Source: Histomonas meleagridis
Lineage: Eukaryota > Parabasalia > Tritrichomonadida > Dientamoebidae
Length of the DNA stretch: 64,000 nucleotides
Assembly (NCBI GenBank): GCA_020186115.1
Contig: WSYJ01000052.1
Coordinates: 434,001 to 498,000, forward strand
Direction: 5' to 3'
How positions within the stretch are numbered: position 1 is the first letter of the stretch; each line of letters begins with the position of its first letter. This document shows positions 54,764-64,000 of the stretch, in pieces. The notes below the pieces were generated by a model that did not search any database, was not told the origin of the DNA, and saw nothing but the letters and a program-made list of their open reading frames with translations. The position numbers were made by a program, and so were the translations under genes.

Positions 54764-55277
54764 TATCTGTATTCAGCCTCAAAAATTGACTGTATTTACA
54801 CGGCCGATACCGAATTCAGATGGCCGATAAGAAACACGTTATGAGAAAAAACTTTCTAAATTTAATATAAGAAATTAGTAATCATCCAAAATTTTAATTG
54901 ATTGCTATAGTTAATAATGATTAAATTTATTTTTAAATTAAATTTTTATAATAATCAAAAATTTTAATTTCAAAATTTTGAAGTATAACAGCAATACAAC
55001 AAGGTTGAATAAAATGAGAAAGAATTTTAAATAAAAGGAAATTAAAGAATAAAATAACGAGCGACCGTTAAGAGAATTAAAAAATAATGAATAAATAAAA
55101 AAGTTTAATAAATAAAAATTAAAAACAAAAATTGATAATAAATAAAATGAATAAAATAAGGTATAAAATATAAATTTAAACAATATTAAATGATTTAAAT
55201 AATTTTTAAAGTAATTAGATATCGATGGAAAAAATTTCGAATAAAAATTAAAAACAAAAATTTGTTTCTACGATATT
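54764..55277. other. AT-rich intergenic stretch
   Basis: Extremely AT-rich low-complexity sequence between convergent/tandem genes. One M3-like GACCGTTA at 55063-55070 on the plus strand has no gene behind it. An 81-codon minus-strand ORF made of Phe/Leu/Tyr/Ile is low-complexity chance. Confidence 0.45.
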
Positions 55278-56729
55278 TTATTTACTTATTTCTTCTAACT
55301 TTTCCAGTTGTGACAGCATACAAAATGCCCTTTCTTCGACCATTTCGTCATTGAAGTCACACAAGTCCTTCAGCCTGTCCTTTAAGTCCTCGACGTCGAA
55401 TGCGCTCATTAGCTGCATGTTCCCCGTCGTTGTTATTATGTGGAAACACGCAATTATCGCGCTCATGCATCTCAATATGATCAGCGGCGTACCGCATCCG
55501 AGCATTTCAACAAGGACGTCAACAATGTCCGGTCGGATCAAAGAAACAGCCATTTCATCGCTCGCAAACGTGATCAAAGTTCCCAACAAATACGCAATTT
55601 CTTTCTTCACGTCGTAAGGACAGTTTTCCTTCATTTGAACAAGTTGTTGAATGAAATCGCCAGTGAACATTGGACATATGACCTCGGGAATAGACTCTAA
55701 GAGATTGGAGAAGATCCACAAAGAGTCAGAGACGTGGCCCGCGTTGAAAAGTGCAATCAGATGTTCGAACAAATGTTCTTCTAAAAGCTCTTTAACATGC
55801 TCTGGTTGTGACACACACATGTTCCCGATAAGACGAAGCGCTGCATCGCGTAATTCGGGGTCACTAAGAAAATTAATTAATTTTTGTGATATGCCCATTT
55901 CAAATAAGCGGAAAACTAAGGATGGGACTTTGTTGGTGATCTCTATAAGCGTTCCTAATATCTCAGAAACTTCGGTCTTAAGTGGAAGATCAAGGAACTT
56001 CACTAGTGAATTGATGCAGATATTGATGACATCAGTATCAACTTCTCCATCAGTAGCAAAGATAGCATGGAGGGTTTGACAACCAGTGATGGTAAGAAGT
56101 GGAGAAATTTGTTGAGATGTTATTTCAAATAATCTTGAATAAATGCCAAGACAAAGTACTGCATCACGTGCATATTCTGAAACAGAACAAATGACACGAA
56201 TGAGTATCATCGTGGCTCCAACTATATCAGGTATTGGGCTATTGAGAAGATCTAATAATGACATTGAAATTTCATCAACAAAATCATTTTGAAGTTCTCC
56301 ACAAAGTGGAAATATCTCTGCTATGGCCTTAATTACTGAAATTAAGGCTTCTGGCGGATAGTTTTGATTGGTTAGAAAGTTTGCTAAAAGTTGAAGAAAT
56401 TCTGGACTCTTCAAATGTAATGAAATGGAATTTGGTGAAACATGAGCAGCTACTGCTAATTCTTGTGATACTTCTTGGATTTTTTTCAAATCATTTGATT
56501 GAAAAATTGATATTGCTGTTTCAAGATCAGTTACTTGAATGTTTTGTTGTAACGATAGCTTTCCACGAGCTTTATGATGAATTTTAGGTACATCTCTATT
56601 AAACAATTTGCGTAATGCAAGAGAGCGAAAATCTCTTTCGTTTTTGACTTGCTCTGAAATATTGGATAAGTCGTGCGCATCTGTTTGATTATCTTGCACC
56701 TGGGCAGGATTTGGAACATTCAGCTCCAT
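55278..56729 (-). CDS. Importin-alpha-like ARM-repeat protein
   Basis: 483 residues. The N-terminus has a basic stretch (RDFRSLALRKLFNRDVPKIH, HKARGKL) in the position of the importin-beta-binding domain. It is followed by about nine ARM repeats; one carries the W-x-x-x-N arrangement (DSLWIFSNLLES) that binds nuclear localisation signals. Length is typical for importin alpha (~520), slightly short. Many other repeats lack the Trp/Asn pair, so it may be a diverged paralogue or another ARM protein. Intact ORF, ATG at 56729. GC is highest in the last ~500 bases. An M3-like box lies far upstream (56948-56941). Confidence 0.6.
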   Translation of the reverse strand: MELNVPNPAQVQDNQTDAHDLSNISEQVKNERDFRSLALRKLFNRDVPKIHHKARGKLSLQQNIQVTDLETAISIFQSNDLKKIQEVSQELAVAAHVSPNSISLHLKSPEFLQLLANFLTNQNYPPEALISVIKAIAEIFPLCGELQNDFVDEISMSLLDLLNSPIPDIVGATMILIRVICSVSEYARDAVLCLGIYSRLFEITSQQISPLLTITGCQTLHAIFATDGEVDTDVINICINSLVKFLDLPLKTEVSEILGTLIEITNKVPSLVFRLFEMGISQKLINFLSDPELRDAALRLIGNMCVSQPEHVKELLEEHLFEHLIALFNAGHVSDSLWIFSNLLESIPEVICPMFTGDFIQQLVQMKENCPYDVKKEIAYLLGTLITFASDEMAVSLIRPDIVDVLVEMLGCGTPLIILRCMSAIIACFHIITTTGNMQLMSAFDVEDLKDRLKDLCDFNDEMVEERAFCMLSQLEKLEEISK

Positions 56730-57323
56730 AAATGGGGGTGAGGATTATTTGATTGTGGCTTGGTGCGTTAGAACCGTTGGGTTTTGAATAATTTACATCC
56801 TGAAGAAAAGCTGTTCCACAAAATTTTTTGGGGTGCTCTATATTGTAATAGAAGATGATACATCTAAAAATTATTTTGAATCAATGTTTTATTAAAACAA
56901 TAAAATATCATATAAACAAAGTATGGTGGCAAATTATAGAAAACGGTCGTTTTATACGTCTATAAGGATGAGACAAAAATCTCCTGGAAAAATTTTTTAG
57001 GACATATGATATGAAATAATTTATGTAAAATTTGAATAAATAAAATACGTATTAGGTTTACACAAAAACAACATTAAAAACAATTTTAACTTATATTGTA
57101 AAAAAATCTTTCTATTGACCAAAATATAATTTGGAATGTCATAATCTGAGACTTTGATCATTCTTTTATGTTTTGCTTAAATAACGGTCATTATTATTGA
57201 ATAGAACCGGTTGATATTTAAGGAAAAATCGTTTCAATTAACTCATATAAAATTTTGTATCATAAATGGGGTGCACCATGAGGTCAAATTTGAAAGTCGG
57301 ATCAAAACCGTCAAAAACTGAGG
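56730..57323. promoter_or_regulatory. Divergent promoter region, two M3 matches
   Basis: Between the importin-like gene and the UBX gene. M3 matches on the minus strand at 56948-56941 (GACCGTTT) and 57189-57182 (GACCGTTA); TCATA at about 57259-57263 on the plus strand. No gene. Confidence 0.4.
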
Positions 57324-58244
57324 ATGGAAACTCAAGAACTTATAACTGAAGAGCATTCACCATCTAATTGTAATATTTTCAAACGAATTTACCACCACTT
57401 TATGTATGGAAATATGCCATTTGGAAATCAAGAATTTCAATACCAGCTCCCATTTATTTTTCCATTTGATTCACATCCAGGACCCGTTAAAGATGCAATT
57501 GAAGATGCAAAAAATTTAAACAGATCTCTATTTTTGTTTATTTATTGTATCGACAACCCAAATACATATAAAGTTTCAAAAATTCTTCAATCTGATGCAA
57601 TTGCTAACGAAATCCACTCTAATTTTATATTTCTTCCTTTGGATGTTTCTTTTCCTGAAGGATGGCATTCAGCTTGTGATCTTAAATTTACCGAGATTCC
57701 AATGATCGCAATCGTTAGACCAGAAGGCACAACATTGAATGAATCCCATGTCTTTGCCGAATTTAAAGGAATCATTAGTGAAGATGATTTACTTTCCTCA
57801 ATTAGAATTGAAAATCATCACAGATCACCAGATGTCGAAATCATTGAACAACAAAATGAAGAGTTCAATGAAGCAATTCGACGAGATACTGAAGCAACAA
57901 GAGAAGAAGTCGAAGAGGAGCAAAGAGTTCAAAATCAGCAAGAAGAGGAAAAACGGGAAAAAGAAAAAATCGAAAAAGAATTCGACGAACTTCCCGAAAT
58001 CGAAGAAGGAATGGACGTGGCAACAATCAGATTCCAGTTTCCGGACAATGTTAGTCGCATTCATAAGTTTCCAAGGGATCAAACAGTTAATCTGTTGTTT
58101 GTGTTTGCGAGGAAATTTATGTTCCCGAAGAAGTTCGTACTTGTGACTGGTTTCCCGCAATATAAAATAGATGAAAATGGAAAGAAATTAAGCGACGTTT
58201 GTAGAGAAAAGAATTTCATCGTTCATGTGGAAGAAGATGAATGA
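57324..58244 (+). CDS. UAS-UBX protein (FAF1/FAF2-like), p97/Cdc48 cofactor
   Basis: 306 residues: a UAS thioredoxin-like domain (~50-165; SLFLFIYCIDNPNTYKVSKI, NFIFLPLDVSFPEGW, IPMIAIVRPEG), a charged coiled coil (~178-230) and a C-terminal UBX domain (~231-305; ATIRFQFPDN, LLFVFARKF, LVTGFPQYKI). The FP turn in that last motif is the p97/Cdc48 contact of UBX domains. No UBA domain or membrane hairpin is visible, unlike FAF2, so it may be soluble. It likely brings the Cdc48 ATPase to substrates in ER or protein quality control. Intact ORF. Confidence 0.85.
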   Translation: METQELITEEHSPSNCNIFKRIYHHFMYGNMPFGNQEFQYQLPFIFPFDSHPGPVKDAIEDAKNLNRSLFLFIYCIDNPNTYKVSKILQSDAIANEIHSNFIFLPLDVSFPEGWHSACDLKFTEIPMIAIVRPEGTTLNESHVFAEFKGIISEDDLLSSIRIENHHRSPDVEIIEQQNEEFNEAIRRDTEATREEVEEEQRVQNQQEEEKREKEKIEKEFDELPEIEEGMDVATIRFQFPDNVSRIHKFPRDQTVNLLFVFARKFMFPKKFVLVTGFPQYKIDENGKKLSDVCREKNFIVHVEEDE

Positions 58245-58465
58245 AAACATATTTTTGTGTAACTAAACAAAACTATCTCTTATCGATTTAAGAAATTTGT
58301 AATGACAAAAATATATTATCTTTTTGCTCTTGAGTGAATAATAATTCTCATTAATGATCACAGTGTCTCAACATTCACAAGCAATATCGATTGAAGCTCA
58401 TTTAAAAATATAAAATGATAAATCTCGAGTATGATTATTATTTATACAAAATGGAAATTTTTGGA

Positions 58466-58885
58466 CTATTTTCGTGAAAGCTTTGACTCTAAAAGGCGGT
58501 TGGTTTGTTCGAGTTCTTTGGCTTGCTTTTGGAGTTTGCTTATTTCATTTTTCTGATATACATAATTATTTACAAGGCTGCAGTTTGAAATGGATTCTTG
58601 AGGTGTTTTGTTAGATTCTAATATTTCATTTTCAATTTTTGTTTGAAATTGATTTCTTCCAAAGTATGGTAAAGTAGATATAAAATGAAAATAGTTTTCA
58701 TCAACATTTCTTTCTGCTGCCTCAGAAATTGCTTCTAGCTCACGAATCTTTGAGCAAAGGTCTGCATTTTGAAGTGCATTATTGTTGTTTTTCATTTTAG
58801 CCGTTTGTGCAGGTGTCACTTTTTTTGTAATTCGTTTCAAAACAAGAATCATATACAAGATATCCAGGTTTACGTAATTAAGCAT
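58466..58885 (-). CDS. Small coiled-coil protein
   Basis: 139 residues from the ATG at 58885, supported by an initiator-type TCATT (58895-58891) six bases upstream. A short hydrophobic start (LNYVNLDILYMILVLKRI) is followed by a polar middle and a C-terminal coiled coil (NEISKLQKQAKELEQTNRLL). No known family; the layout could fit a small SNARE-like or centrosomal adaptor, unproven. Confidence 0.5.
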   Translation of the reverse strand: MLNYVNLDILYMILVLKRITKKVTPAQTAKMKNNNNALQNADLCSKIRELEAISEAAERNVDENYFHFISTLPYFGRNQFQTKIENEILESNKTPQESISNCSLVNNYVYQKNEISKLQKQAKELEQTNRLLESKLSRK

Positions 58886-59012
58886 CCTTCAATGATTTCT
58901 TTAACTGTTTTGTCGGTCATATAGTTGATGTATGAGAAGATCCTGCACATTTTTCTTCACTGAAGATTATATATAGCACAAAAAAAGTTGTTTCCAGTTT
59001 TTTATAGAAAAT

Positions 59013-59048
59013 AACGGTTTGACCAAACAAATTTGTTGTGCTTCACTT
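59013..59048 (+). promoter_or_regulatory. M3 and initiator upstream of the coiled-coil relic
   Basis: AACGGTTT at 59013-59020 and TCACTT at about 59043-59048 on the plus strand, about 100 bp before the relic: remains of its promoter. Confidence 0.4.
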
Positions 59049-59149
59049 TCAAAAGGTGCCACTCTCCATTATTGCTGAATATGAATATTGAGACTTTTGT
59101 CTTTTGTTTTTTGTTATACGAACTATTGAATGTTCTTCATTTTCATATG

Positions 59150-60370
59150 TTTGATCCCAAATGTAACATCCGCGGATGTACTGAGTGAACATTTAAAAGT
59201 GTTTCAGCACTAATTATATGTCTGCATTGTAGTGCATATGGTGAATTTATATTTCGCAGCCATGAAACTATCGAAAATCAAACTTATAAAAGATATATTA
59301 AACAGCCAAGAGATTGGAGATCTTGTATTCGATCAACAACTATTTATAAACAACTTTATTTTATTTTTTATTGAATGCCTTAATCACGTATCAAAAGGTC
59401 ATTAAGAAAAGTTCGTTGAAAACGACAAATAAATCGCCAACAAAATAATCTTATTAATCGCAGACAAGCTGCTATACCAGTAACTCCTAGTCAAAACGTT
59501 AATTGGAATAATATTAATAGAATTAGAAATGCTAATGAAACCAAACAACAAGAACTAAATGAGATCAGAACAAAAGAACATAGTTTTATTGCACAACGAA
59601 ATGAATTAGACAACAGATTACACAAGCAAAAAAGTACAAGCTATTAAGAAAGCTAAGGAAAAAGAAGAATCACGTAAATTATTAGAACAATATAGACAAA
59701 AGACTTTAGAACTCAATGGTTTAAAAAATCAATATGATTTAAATGAACTTAAAAATAATCGAGATATTCTTATGGCATCTTTAAATGTAATGGATATGAA
59801 TATACAAAATCAACAAGTTGCTATTGAACAGAGTGGTATTAAAAGACAGATTAATGAATTAGAAGCAAAAAATACAGAATTAGATCATAAAAAGAAAGAA
59901 CTACAAGAATAATAGATATGTTGGTGAAACAGGATTAGCTAAATTAGTTAGAGTTAAACATCAGAATAATTCAAAAAGAATGGCAATAGATAGACTTAAA
60001 AAAAAGTGAACTTTTAAAAGAAAATTATGGATTAAAATCAGACTATCAATTAGCATTATCAACAGATGATGTTAATAAAATTGATGAAGAAGAAGCAGAG
60101 AGATTACAAGGAATTATTCAAGAAAATGCTATATTAAAAAAGAAAAGTAATAATCTTAATTCTGATTATAGTATTTATGCTGAATCAAAAATATTAAATA
60201 TGATAAAAAACACTAAAATGTTCATTCGAAAGCTAAAATTTTTGAATTCGAGAAAACTCAAGAAGAATTATCCAATTACAAAGATACTAATGAAAACATG
60301 AAAAAAGTTATTGAAGAAAATGCTATTGTGAACTTAGAATAAAACGAATGAATGAATTAAAAAAATAATA
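59150..60370 (+). pseudogene. Coiled-coil protein, decayed
   Basis: Stretches in several frames read as one helical protein: a short Cys-containing start (near 59154, then LHCSAYGEFIFRSHETIENQ), then INRRQAAIPVTPSQNVNWNN and long heptad-like runs such as LLEQYRQKTLELNGLKNQYD and IKRQINELEAKNTELDHKKK. At least five frame breaks or stops. It contains a perfect 14-bp palindrome (59166-59179). Family unknown. Confidence 0.5.
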
Positions 60371-60379
60371 ATATTTCCA

Positions 60380-61347
60380 AATCAAAATATTCAGGAAACA
60401 GTTTCTAAAATAAAGAAAAAATTAAAATTACCAAATTTGAAATATTTACAAACATCAAATTCATCATTGTCAAAACAAGAGAAAATTACCGAAAAATGGG
60501 GAAATGTCATATTATAAATATTTAATAATAATTTATTTGCAGGAAGAAGTTTTAATGATTTAACACAACATCCGGTTTTTCTATTGATAATAAAAGATTA
60601 AACAAGTGAAACGATTGATTAAAATGATCCTGGATGCTATAACATCATCAAAGTTTTATGTTTTTCCATGATATTTAATTCATTCAAATTATCTGAATTA
60701 AATTTAAATCAGATGGAACTAAAATAAATGATGTAACATTACCGCAATGGAGTAAAAATGCTTATGATTTCATAGAGGAACATCGTGCATCATTAGAAAG
60801 TGATTCTGTAAGTTTAAATTTACCTAAATGGAATGACTTTATATTTGGATATAAACAAAATGGGAAAGAATCAGTTTTAGAGAACAATACATTTCATCAT
60901 CATACATCTTAAACAAATATCACGAAACAAGTATTAAAAGATCCAGAAAAGTTAATTTTATACCAACAATTTAGTAAAAGTTTTGGTACAATCCAAAACA
61001 AGTCTTTAAGAATTCACAACCAATGAAAAGTAACTTTTCTACAATTAATTTTATCTTATCATTACTTACACCAACATTACAAATTGAAAATATTTTGATA
61101 TGGAATGTCCTTAAATAAAATCGAAGAATTGGAAATTCAAAGTCTGAAAATACGATGGTGTGAAATGATCATTGCGCATAAGGATTACGTGTTGTCAGTG
61201 TCCGACTTAAATAACAAGTTGACATTGATAAGTTTGCCATGTTTGAGGATTTTAAGGACATTCTAGTTACAGGACGCAGTCGTAACGATGTACTTCGACT
61301 CAAGAACAAATGTACTCAATAGATTTCCATTAAACTTTAAGAGTAAA
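60380..61347 (+). pseudogene. BEACH-WD40 protein, decayed
   Basis: BEACH landmarks appear in order in different frames: LPNLKYLQTSNSSLSKQEKI and TEKWGN (~60430-60505), AGRSFNDLTQHPVFLLIIKD (~60541-60600), YNIIKVLCF, then DGTKINDVTLPQWSKNAYDF and LPKWNDFIFGYKQNGKES (~60730-60875). The end (AHKDYVLSVSDLNNKLTLIS near 61175) looks like a WD40 repeat, ending at TAA about 61347. BEACH-WD40 proteins scaffold membrane trafficking and lysosome size control. The large N-terminal part is missing and replaced by the coiled-coil relic, so this is a broken 3' end. Confidence 0.6.
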
Positions 61348-61728
61348 TAATATAATGAATAATAATTAATTTTTTATTGTTATTAATTTTTCATAATATT
61401 TTTCACAAAAATTATCATCAAATTATATGAAAATCATGCAATGAAATATGATATAAAATATTCTATTTATCAAATATTGATTCATATATTTTATATTAAT
61501 CAAATTTCATGCGTTAATAATAATGTATTAATAGTGGCTCCAAGTTATTATTCACATCAATTGAAATTGCAAAATCGATGTATAGTTAGTACAATTGAAA
61601 GCTGTTAGGGTCTCTTATGTGATTTAACATTTTTGCAAAGCATCCGTTTACAATTTGAAACTTAACAAATGAAATTTAATTTTTATAACTCAAAGTAATT
61701 ACAAAAAGATATTAATGTTTAATGTGTT
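61348..61728. other. Intergenic, no gene recognised
   Basis: AT-rich gap between the BEACH relic and the S28-like gene 3' end. Confidence 0.4.
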
Positions 61729-63294
61729 TTAAAACATAATTTCGTTTCTAAAAGAATTCAGCCTGTAATTTCCATCGTATACAAGGAGTGTATTCCAAAG
61801 TATCACCGACGCTACAATCAAAATGAATGTTGGCACGATGATGGCCACTGCTGAAACATTTTTGAAGAGTTTCTTTGACCTTTCTCGTTCACTGCAATAT
61901 TCGCCATTGTATTCACTTTCGCAAATACATTTGTTATTGTACCACGTGCCATGAACGCACATCTTTTTGTTGTTCTGTGCTTGGATCCATTTCACAGCAT
62001 GCGAAATTAATTTTTCTCTTGCATCAGTAATTTGTGCTGTTTCGTTGAACTTTTTATCCATCAAGTCTTGGTTAATGAGGCTGTAGTTCATTTGCTCTAT
62101 ATATAATTCGTTGTATGAGTCACTTTTCACATTGGCCATTAGAGAATTATATGCTCCATATGGATCAACAGTGAAAATGGCATTGGATATCTGTGGCGAG
62201 TTACCATTGTATTCAATGTTATATAGAGAAAAGTCACCAATTTTGGATTTGCCAAAGAGATTTTGACATATGTTTTCATAAAACTTAGAATCCACTAGAG
62301 GGGATCTGAAAAATATCGAGTGGGCTGTACCTTGAGGTGGTGGAACATGGAATCTTCCCAAATCAAAGCATCGAAGATGCCATGTTGACTTAACGTTCTT
62401 TTGATTGTCGGTTAAATCGGTTTCGTTCAGAAAAGTGGGATCGATTTCGGTTTGTGTTAATTTGAGGTATTCAAGTGTTGAGTTGAAGTAAGCCCCATAC
62501 ACGCGTGGAGTAAGTTGTAGTTCATCGCAAATTTTATCCATATAATGAGTGTCTTCGTTGATTTTGTCGAGCTCCCCGAAAAATTCGGAGATTAAATAAA
62601 ATGCTGTGGAATCATTGATGGTTGGAGGGAGGCCAAAATATGAGAGGGAGGCGCTCCTGGTTGAATAGTCTCCAAAAGAAATAGATTTATTGAGATCATA
62701 AATTAAATTTTGTATTTGCTCAAAACAGCTTTGATCCCTTTTGTAAAGTCTGTAGATAATGTTGTAGTCGTAGTCTGCAAATGTTGTCTGGAATAAGAGA
62801 GGAGATAACGAGGACCAAGAAGATGAAATATATTGTGGATATTTCGTTCGAAGAAATGAAGCAATGGCTCCTGCATCTCCACCACCAATGACAAAGTTAT
62901 GAGATGAATTTGGAAATAAGGAATTAACAATGGAAATGACATCAGCCATAATTTCATTAATTGATAAATAACTCATATTTTCGGGTGAGTATACATCAAA
63001 TGGTCTAGAATTTCCAAAATATCTGTTTTCTATTGTTAATAAAGTTGAATTTGTTAACTCTGCAATTTTTGTTGTGGTTGAAAAAAACGGAGACTCTGTA
63101 TTAAGCTTCCAAAGATCTGATATTTGGATGACAACTGTGCTATTTGGATCGCCATTCGAAAAACGATCATCAATAATATAAGTTTGATTAAATTTCCCAT
63201 TAGCAGTGCTGCGGAAGTGGCTTATATCTTGCTGAAAAGTTTTCACTTCAAAAGAACTTGCATGCGTAAGAATAAGAAGAAGCAAGATATTCAT
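61729..63294 (-). CDS. S28 carboxypeptidase-like membrane protein, catalytic serine missing
   Basis: 521 residues: signal peptide (1-~14), S28 (Pro-X carboxypeptidase/DPP7) fold, a C-terminal EGF-like segment (CVHGTWYNNKCICESEYNGE and YC) and a membrane span (~483-507) with a short cytosolic tail. Family landmarks are ENRYFGNSRP (~89-98, normally HRYYGxSxP) and YLSINEIMADV. The nucleophile motif GGSYGG is GGGDAG (137-142), so serine is replaced by Gly or Asp. Asp of the charge relay may survive in TVDPYGAY; the His region reads MNYSLINQDL without His. Probably a pseudoenzyme exposed on the cell surface or in lysosomes. Many N-glycosylation sites. ORF intact, so selection likely keeps it. Confidence 0.8.
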   Translation of the reverse strand: MNILLLLILTHASSFEVKTFQQDISHFRSTANGKFNQTYIIDDRFSNGDPNSTVVIQISDLWKLNTESPFFSTTTKIAELTNSTLLTIENRYFGNSRPFDVYSPENMSYLSINEIMADVISIVNSLFPNSSHNFVIGGGDAGAIASFLRTKYPQYISSSWSSLSPLLFQTTFADYDYNIIYRLYKRDQSCFEQIQNLIYDLNKSISFGDYSTRSASLSYFGLPPTINDSTAFYLISEFFGELDKINEDTHYMDKICDELQLTPRVYGAYFNSTLEYLKLTQTEIDPTFLNETDLTDNQKNVKSTWHLRCFDLGRFHVPPPQGTAHSIFFRSPLVDSKFYENICQNLFGKSKIGDFSLYNIEYNGNSPQISNAIFTVDPYGAYNSLMANVKSDSYNELYIEQMNYSLINQDLMDKKFNETAQITDAREKLISHAVKWIQAQNNKKMCVHGTWYNNKCICESEYNGEYCSERERSKKLFKNVSAVAIIVPTFILIVASVILWNTLLVYDGNYRLNSFRNEIMF

Positions 63295-63529
63295 TTTGCA
63301 GTTATCGTTTCAAAGAAGATGGCGGTTATACGATGGAACAAAAAATCGATAAATATTAAAAAAGTCATTATAGTACAACAAAGCTAAAAATATCAAAAAG
63401 CTATTAAAACGCTTGAAGAATGCAAAGGCCATAAAAATGTGTACATAAATTTTCATGATGCTTAATCGAATTTATATGTAAATAATCATGAATATGATAA
63501 CAATAATATATGGTTTAATTATCTTATAT

Positions 63530-63757
63530 AGTTTCTCAATTTCTATATAACCATTTAGATGCATACTTAAGTACTGTTCTAAATAGTTTTAATAATTTTC
63601 AATATGAAATATCGAATTGTCAGGGCAGATGAGATGGGTTGAGATATCTCAAGCATTACATCACTTTTATCTTGTTCAAGAGTGATTTTTCTTTTTTAGA
63701 TGTAATTATAAGTGCTGTTCTAAATAATTTAAATAATTTCCAAATATCGATTTGCCA
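63530..63757 (-). pseudogene. Ankyrin blocks plus spacer relic
   Basis: Two block starts (near 63583 and 63720, AACAGTACTT and AACAGCACTT on the minus strand) with the usual spacer start (AAATTATTTAG) upstream. Diverged and out of frame. Confidence 0.5.
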
Positions 63758-63788
63758 CAACAATTTCCTTTATCTATATCTTTATTTA

Positions 63789-64000
63789 TTAATATCTCTT
63801 CCACATTTCGTCTTGTTGTCTGTAATCCTCTTTATATTGATTCGGGTCCTCATCTTGCTGTTGCATGTTTGCGATTTGTGCCATTGTTAATCTTTTTTCG
63901 TTTGCCGGCTTTTTAATTTCTATTTCGTCATCTTTAAATATTTCTCCAGCGTTACCTTGCACGTCTTCATTTTCGTCGTTGATGATTGCTTGCGCGACTT
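63789..64000 (-). CDS. C-terminal end of an unknown acidic/Gln-rich protein (partial)
   Basis: On the minus strand a frame is open from the window edge to a TAA at 63791-63789, giving 69 codons: AQAIINDENEDVQGNAGEIF, then polar sequence with MQQQDEDPNQYKEDYRQQ and a terminal WKRY. Higher GC than surrounding intergenic DNA, as at other gene 3' ends here. No family recognised. Confidence 0.55.
   Translation of the reverse strand, partial: VAQAIINDENEDVQGNAGEIFKDDEIEIKKPANEKRLTMAQIANMQQQDEDPNQYKEDYRQQDEMWKRY

Noticed and set aside
54938-55183. 81-codon Phe/Leu/Tyr-rich ORF
   Set aside because: Low-complexity AT-rich DNA gives such frames by chance.
55351-56079. Several plus-strand ORFs opposite the importin-like gene
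   Set aside because: Antisense shadows of an intact ARM-repeat gene.
57739-58160. Overlapping ORFs inside the UBX gene on both strands
   Set aside because: Shadows of the charged coiled-coil region.
59166-59179. Perfect palindrome ACATCCGCGGATGT
   Set aside because: Lies within former coding sequence; no second copy or link to a promoter, so chance is likely.

Overview
The window looks like nuclear DNA of a trichomonad parabasalid, most likely Tritrichomonas foetus or a close relative. The reasons are strong AT-richness, many copies of the trichomonad DUF3447 plus ankyrin family, a mariner element with TA target duplications, very short 5' leaders with a TCA-Py-(T/A) initiator next to the ATG, and Myb-like M3 boxes ((A/G/T)(A/G)C(G/C)G(T/C)T(T/A/G)) upstream of several genes. 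The species call is inference.

Layout. 1-985: C-terminal end of a large beta-rich protein. 1144-2452: broken amino acid transporter. 3124-5740: DUF3447/ankyrin gene whose eight repeats are separated by frame-breaking spacers. 6219-7629: decayed PDI-like gene. 8111-9988: second ankyrin gene, broken. 10141-10345: ankyrin relic, then a structured inverted repeat and tRNA-Lys(CTT). 11244-12602: TTL-like ligase. 13570-15830: BTB protein, basic coiled-coil protein and MYCBP homologue, all on the minus strand with clear initiators. 15934-20690: ankyrin pseudogenes around a VAP-like gene. 20865-24375: oxysterol-binding protein and RNF216-like RBR ligase. 24827-30502: 1,891-codon ORF interrupted by one TGA. 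30815-31624: ALG5-like protein. 32080-35270: ankyrin pseudogene split by a mariner element. 36072-36629: R2R3 Myb. 36840-39350: ankyrin pseudogenes. 39547-42454: dead GBP-like GTPase. 43436-48085: HEATR5/Laa1-like protein. 48556-53001: BLTP2/FMP27-like bridge lipid transfer protein. 53211-54347: possible type II membrane glycosyltransferase. 55278-56729: importin-alpha-like. 57324-58244: UAS-UBX protein. 58466-58885: coiled coil. 59150-61347: coiled-coil and BEACH-WD40 relics. 61729-63294: catalytically altered S28 peptidase-like membrane protein. The window ends in a partial gene.

Living genes are mostly housekeeping trafficking, contact-site, ubiquitin and cytoskeletal genes. They alternate with decayed members of expanded families. 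VAP and ORP, which act together at ER contact sites in other eukaryotes, lie 1.6 kb apart, and a BLTP2-like gene is in the same window.

The most interesting signal is in the ankyrin genes. Each 99-nt (33-codon) block is followed by a 71-nt or 54-nt AT-rich spacer that either breaks the frame or carries in-frame stops. In the copy at 3124-5740, removing all eight spacers gives one uninterrupted 699-codon frame ending in a stop. Yet the spacers lack the known trichomonad intron motifs, and none ends in AG at the frame-preserving position. They may be an unrecognised intron class, or sequence skipped in another way.
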